From NCBI RefSeq assembly GCF_900108095.1, contig NZ_FNWL01000002.1:974748-1038747 (forward strand): a DNA stretch of 64,000 bases. Reading direction: 5' to 3'. The stretch comes from Natronorubrum sediminis (GTDB lineage Archaea; Halobacteriota; Halobacteria; Halobacteriales; Natrialbaceae). This document shows positions 61,050-64,000 of this stretch, in pieces; positions within the stretch are counted from its first letter, which is position 1, and each line of letters opens with the position of its first letter. A program made the position numbers and the translations under genes. The notes beneath the pieces were generated by a model. That model was not told the DNA's origin and made no database searches. It worked only from the letters and a program-made list of their open reading frames with translations.

Positions 61050-62198
61050 TTATCGGTCGTCGAGCGAGACGAACTCCTGGTCCTGCGGTCCGGTGTATCG
61101 CGAAAGCGGGCGAATGAGCCGGTTATCCTCTTGATACTCGAGGACGTGACCGACCCAGCCGCCGACGCGGCTCATCGCGAAGATCGGCGTGTACATATCG
61201 ATCGGAATGCCGAGTTGGTAGTAGACCGAGCCGGAGTAGAAGTCGACGTTCGGGGCGATTCCTTTCTCGGCGAGTCCCTGCTCCTCAGAGAGGTACTGTT
61301 CGATGGTAGTGGTGTAATCGTACCACTTGCTGTCGCCTTCGTCGGCGAGTTCCTTGCTTCGTTCCTGCAGGATCTCCGCACGCGGGTCCTTGACGTTGTA
61401 GACGCGGTGGCCGAAGCCGGGAATCCGTCGTCCCGCTTCGTTGGCTTGCTCGACCCACTCGCGGTGATCGAGGTCGCTCTCGTCGATTTCGAAGAGGACC
61501 TCCATCACGTCCTGATTCGCTCCGCCGTGGAGTGGACCGGAAAGAGCGCTCACGCCGCCGGTGACGGCGCTGTAGATGTCGGCCATCGTCGAACCGATCA
61601 CCATCGACGTGAACGTCGAGGCGTTCAGGCCGTGGTCTGCGTGCAAGATGAGCGCCTGATCGAACGTTTCGGCGTGGATGTCACTCGGCTCCTCGCCGGT
61701 GAGCATGTAGAGGAAATTCGCCGCGAGCCCCAACTCTGGGTGGGGGTCGACGGGCTCCTCGTCGAGTCGGTAGCGCTCGAAGGCCGCGAGCGCCGTCGGA
61801 ATCTTTGCGGTGATCCGACGACCCTTTCGAAGCGTCGCCTCGAGATCTTCGGGATCGGCGTCGGTCTCGGGTTCGGACGCCGAGAACATCGAGACCGCAG
61901 TCCGGAGTGCGGCCATCGGTTGTTCGTCGGCTGCCGCGAGACGTTCCATCGTCTCGAGGACATCCTCGGAAACGTCGCGTTCTTCGTTGATCGCGGCGGT
62001 GAACGACTCGAGTTCATCTGCGCCTGGGAGTTCGCCGTGCCAGAGGAGATAGAGGACTTCCTCGTAGCTCGCGCCGCGAGCGAGTTCCTCGATCGAATAC
62101 CCTCGATAGATCAGCCGACCGGCGTCACCATCGATCGAGCTGAGCCCGGACTCTGCAACAAGGACTCCCTCCAGTCCTTTCTTGAGATCGTCAGCCAT
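61050..62198 (-). CDS. Citrate synthase
   Basis: A 382-residue enzyme condensing oxaloacetate and acetyl-CoA. It starts MADDLKKGLEGVLVAESGLS; catalytic and substrate regions are LHADHGLNASTFT, SGPLHGGANQDVM, and IPGFGHRVYNVKDPRA (His and Asp near 315), with NVDFYSGSVYYQLGIP near the end. The size is typical of the archaeal/Gram-positive type. It is not in an operon; the frame is open upstream to 62417 but that part is improbable. Confidence 0.95.
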   Translation of the reverse strand: MADDLKKGLEGVLVAESGLSSIDGDAGRLIYRGYSIEELARGASYEEVLYLLWHGELPGADELESFTAAINEERDVSEDVLETMERLAAADEQPMAALRTAVSMFSASEPETDADPEDLEATLRKGRRITAKIPTALAAFERYRLDEEPVDPHPELGLAANFLYMLTGEEPSDIHAETFDQALILHADHGLNASTFTSMVIGSTMADIYSAVTGGVSALSGPLHGGANQDVMEVLFEIDESDLDHREWVEQANEAGRRIPGFGHRVYNVKDPRAEILQERSKELADEGDSKWYDYTTTIEQYLSEEQGLAEKGIAPNVDFYSGSVYYQLGIPIDMYTPIFAMSRVGGWVGHVLEYQEDNRLIRPLSRYTGPQDQEFVSLDDR

Positions 62199-62512
62199 AG
62201 TGGGAGTTTCGCACCCCGGTGGAAAAGTATTGTCGTTTGGTCGCCGTGACCGCCTATCACGGGCGATGTTTCCGTTTCGTTCAGGATATTCGAACAATTG
62301 AGCAGTCCATTCGGGTTTGGAAGTAGACACCCGTACACCCATTAGAAGAGGGAATGGATTATTTTCATTATTTTTCGGGGAGTACACCATCACGGATAGT
62401 GACAGAAATCGCCACACTGCGGCGGTGAGAGACGGAACGATCGTTCACCACGACGGGAGACGTCGTATTCCGGGACGAGAAGAGTCGCGCTCCGAGCGCT
62501 GAGACGGTCGCG
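62199..62512. other. Gap between citrate synthase and sepF
   Basis: About 310 bp. AT-rich ATTATTTTCATTATTTTTCG at 62353-62372 stands out from the GC-rich surroundings and may be the promoter for citrate synthase with a leader, or a terminator for sepF, which reads leftward into it. No credible gene. Confidence 0.45.
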
Positions 62513-62875
62513 TTAGGATCGCTTGCCCAGTTTTTCTCGGCTGATCCGGACGCCGGTCGGCGTGATGATCATCTGATCGTCGCCTTTTCGAACGATATCG
62601 CCGTCGACTTCGTGCGCGACTTGGCGGAGTTCGTCGACGATGTGTTCGACGGTGGCGTCTTTCGTCCGCAGTCGCGTGATATCGGCGATGACGATGTCAC
62701 CGTCGTAGACGGCGTCTTTGATATCGATCGCGTCGGCCTGTCCGCTGACCTCTGCGATGTGTACCTGCATGGCTGCCTCAGCCGATTCCGACGACACGTC
62801 GTCGAGGTCCAATTCGACGTAATCCTCGGCAGCCCGCGAGTCGCCCCCGCCGAGAATTTTACTCATAAATCCCAT
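62513..62875 (-). CDS. sepF: SepF, FtsZ membrane anchor
   Basis: A 120-residue protein of the SepF/DUF552 family. MGFMSKILGGG is a short amphipathic membrane-binding helix; residues 35-115 form the SepF core (VHIAEVSGQADAIDIKDAVY, DGDIVIADITRL, VDGDIVRKGDDQMIITP). In haloarchaea SepF places FtsZ2 at the membrane and is essential for division. Its target gene, ftsZ2, lies at 12.7 kb. Unlinked from ftsZ2 but in the same window. A second ATG at 62866 is possible. Confidence 0.93.
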   Translation of the reverse strand: MGFMSKILGGGDSRAAEDYVELDLDDVSSESAEAAMQVHIAEVSGQADAIDIKDAVYDGDIVIADITRLRTKDATVEHIVDELRQVAHEVDGDIVRKGDDQMIITPTGVRISREKLGKRS

Positions 62876-63115
62876 TGGCGTAACCCACCGCCGCCGCCAG
62901 TATAGTTCTTACGTCAGACGGTCCCGCCCACCGACCACGGTCGGTGCGCACGCAGCGGACGACGACAGCCACTGTCCTCGAGAGAGCATCAGGGACACGT
63001 ATTCAGCGAGAGGGCTGTCGAGCACACGCGTCTGGTATGTGGTCTATCGAGCGCACGCGTCCAACGAGGGGTGTCGCCAGCACGTATTTATCCGAAACGG
63101 AAGTATAGTGACGCG
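62876..63115. promoter_or_regulatory. Divergent region with imperfect repeats and the DUF1028 promoter
   Basis: Phrases TCGAGCACACGCGTC (about 63014) and TCGAGCGCACGCGTC (about 63048) repeat, as do two ACGTATT segments. TATTTAT at 63085-63091 predicts transcription at about 63115, so the gene at 63116 is leaderless. The short divergent sepF promoter lies near 62900. Confidence 0.5.
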
Positions 63116-63880
63116 ATGACGTTCAGCATCTGCGTCCGCGAGCGCTACGAGACAGACGACGGGGAGAGCCACCACCGATTCGGCGTCGCCGTAACGACGC
63201 GACTCCCCGGCGTCGGCGCGCTCTGTCCGTTCGTCAGCGAACACGGAGCCGTCGCGACACAGAGTCTCGTCAACGTCGAACTCGGCGAGCGGGGAATCGA
63301 GTACGTCGACGAGGGACTCGCCGTCGACGATTCGATCGAAGCACTGCTCAATACGGACGACGGCGCGCCACAGCGACAAGTTCACGGCGTCGACCGCGAC
63401 GATTCGTTTGCATTCTCCGGCGAGGAGTGCGTCGACTGGTTCGGTCACCTCGAGCGAGACCACGCGACCGTCGCCGGGAACATGCTGACCGGCGAGGACG
63501 TCCTCGAGTCGGTCGCGACGACGTACGAGGACCAAGCGGTTCACGAGGCGACGGACCGGTCGACCGGCCCGGGTGCCGTAGTCGCCGACACCGAGAGCGA
63601 ACCGCTGGCGGAGCGACTGATCGACGCGCTCGCTGCAGGCCATCAGGAAGGCGGCGACAAACGCGAAGAGTTGATGATTCAGAGTGCAGCCGTGGTCGTC
63701 GAGTCGACGGAATCCCACGAGTGGGAGCCGCCGTACAACGACCTGCGAGTCGACGCGACCGAGACACCAATCGAGTCGCTCCGAGAGACGTACGATCTCG
63801 CGATGACGGGCTACGAGGCGACGCTCGAACGCTACAGCGACGCCTTCGAGGAGGATTCGTTAGCCGAAGCGACCGACTGA
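63116..63880 (+). CDS. DUF1028 family protein
   Basis: A 254-residue protein of the Ntn-hydrolase-like DUF1028 family. It begins MTFSICVRERYETD, then GVAVTTRLPGVGALCPFVSE and GAVATQSLVNVELGERGIE, followed by HGVDRDDSFAFSGEECVDWF and the AGNMLTGEDVLESVA signature. The family is widespread and functionally unsolved; a nucleophile is usually generated at the start, but the processing residue is not evident here. The TATA box makes it leaderless from 63116. Confidence 0.85.
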   Translation: MTFSICVRERYETDDGESHHRFGVAVTTRLPGVGALCPFVSEHGAVATQSLVNVELGERGIEYVDEGLAVDDSIEALLNTDDGAPQRQVHGVDRDDSFAFSGEECVDWFGHLERDHATVAGNMLTGEDVLESVATTYEDQAVHEATDRSTGPGAVVADTESEPLAERLIDALAAGHQEGGDKREELMIQSAAVVVESTESHEWEPPYNDLRVDATETPIESLRETYDLAMTGYEATLERYSDAFEEDSLAEATD

Positions 63881-63910
63881 AATACGGGTCAAAAACGCTG
63901 ATTCGCCGAG

Positions 63911-64000
63911 TTAGCCACTAAATTCGTAGAGGTCGTCGCCGACGTGGTGAAGCGAGTCGACTACCTTTCCTTCTTTACCGGCCATGTCCGCGCCGTCGAC
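63911..64000 (-). CDS. C-terminal end of an unidentified gene (runs off the right edge)
   Basis: The last 29 residues of a leftward gene end ADMAGKEGKVVDSLHHVGDD then LYEFSG and stop (TAA at 63911). It converges with the DUF1028 gene across 30 bp. Too little is present to name the product. Confidence 0.55.
   Translation of the reverse strand, partial: VDGADMAGKEGKVVDSLHHVGDDLYEFSG

Noticed and set aside
1-64000. Prophage, transposase or plasmid integration
   Set aside because: No integrase, transposase or phage structural gene was seen; only the tRNA-tail modules hint at past integration.

Overview
The window is a piece of a haloarchaeal chromosome. The proteins are strongly acidic, third codon positions are GC-rich, and TATA-like boxes sit about 26 nt before many start codons (leaderless or short-leader transcripts). 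Genes typical of haloarchaea are present: thermosome, FtsZ2 with CdrS/CdrL, SepF, aIF2-beta with a TRAM domain, a PGF-CTERM exoprotease, type IV pilins, HTH_10 and Lrp regulators, CstA, F420-type oxidoreductase. A member of the Natrialbaceae is a reasonable guess, but the sequence alone does not settle the genus.

Layout. 1-2.8 kb: leftward late cobalamin genes (cobY partial, cobS, cbiB, a HAD phosphatase) with overlapping starts and stops. 3.0-4.2 kb: aIF2-beta-like protein and a DUF5789 protein. 4.9-11.2 kb: a cell-surface block of two tandem AT-rich pilins and a 1622-residue S8 protease. 11.4-13.9 kb: tRNA-Tyr followed by a tRNA-derived repeat, then cdrL, cdrS and ftsZ2 with inverted GTAAGAC repeats in front of cdrS. 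14.1-24.7 kb: ncsA, hydrolase, regulators, an ABC exporter pair, methyltransferase/DoxX pair, endonuclease IV, several small proteins and an OBG-family GTPase. 24.8-36.5 kb: a fused membrane/ATP-grasp ligase, CstA, ArsA/Get3 ATPase with a coupled small partner, a ZNG1-like metallochaperone, a membrane-fused spermidine synthase-like protein, and a universal stress protein.

36.8-49.7 kb: a Tat-exported HExxH protein overlapping a partner gene, an orphan pyruvate dehydrogenase E1-alpha, an APC transporter, an R2lox-type Mn/Fe oxidase, a lipoprotein, an acyl-CoA synthetase, an F420-type oxidoreductase, and glnA divergent from lrp. 50-64 kb: thermosome, SRAP peptidase, tRNA-Ser with the same kind of tRNA-derived repeat, RidA and threonine deaminase (functionally related but separate), a six-PAS histidine kinase, a sodium:solute symporter with a small coupled membrane subunit, citrate synthase, SepF, and a DUF1028 protein.

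The least expected signals are (1) a tRNA-derived hairpin module that follows both tRNA genes and repeats their last 22-24 bases, with related core sequence at the two loci, and (2) the inverted GTAAGAC/GTCTTAC sites at the predicted start of the cdrS-ftsZ2 transcript. No CRISPR array, rRNA, complete transposase or prophage was seen.
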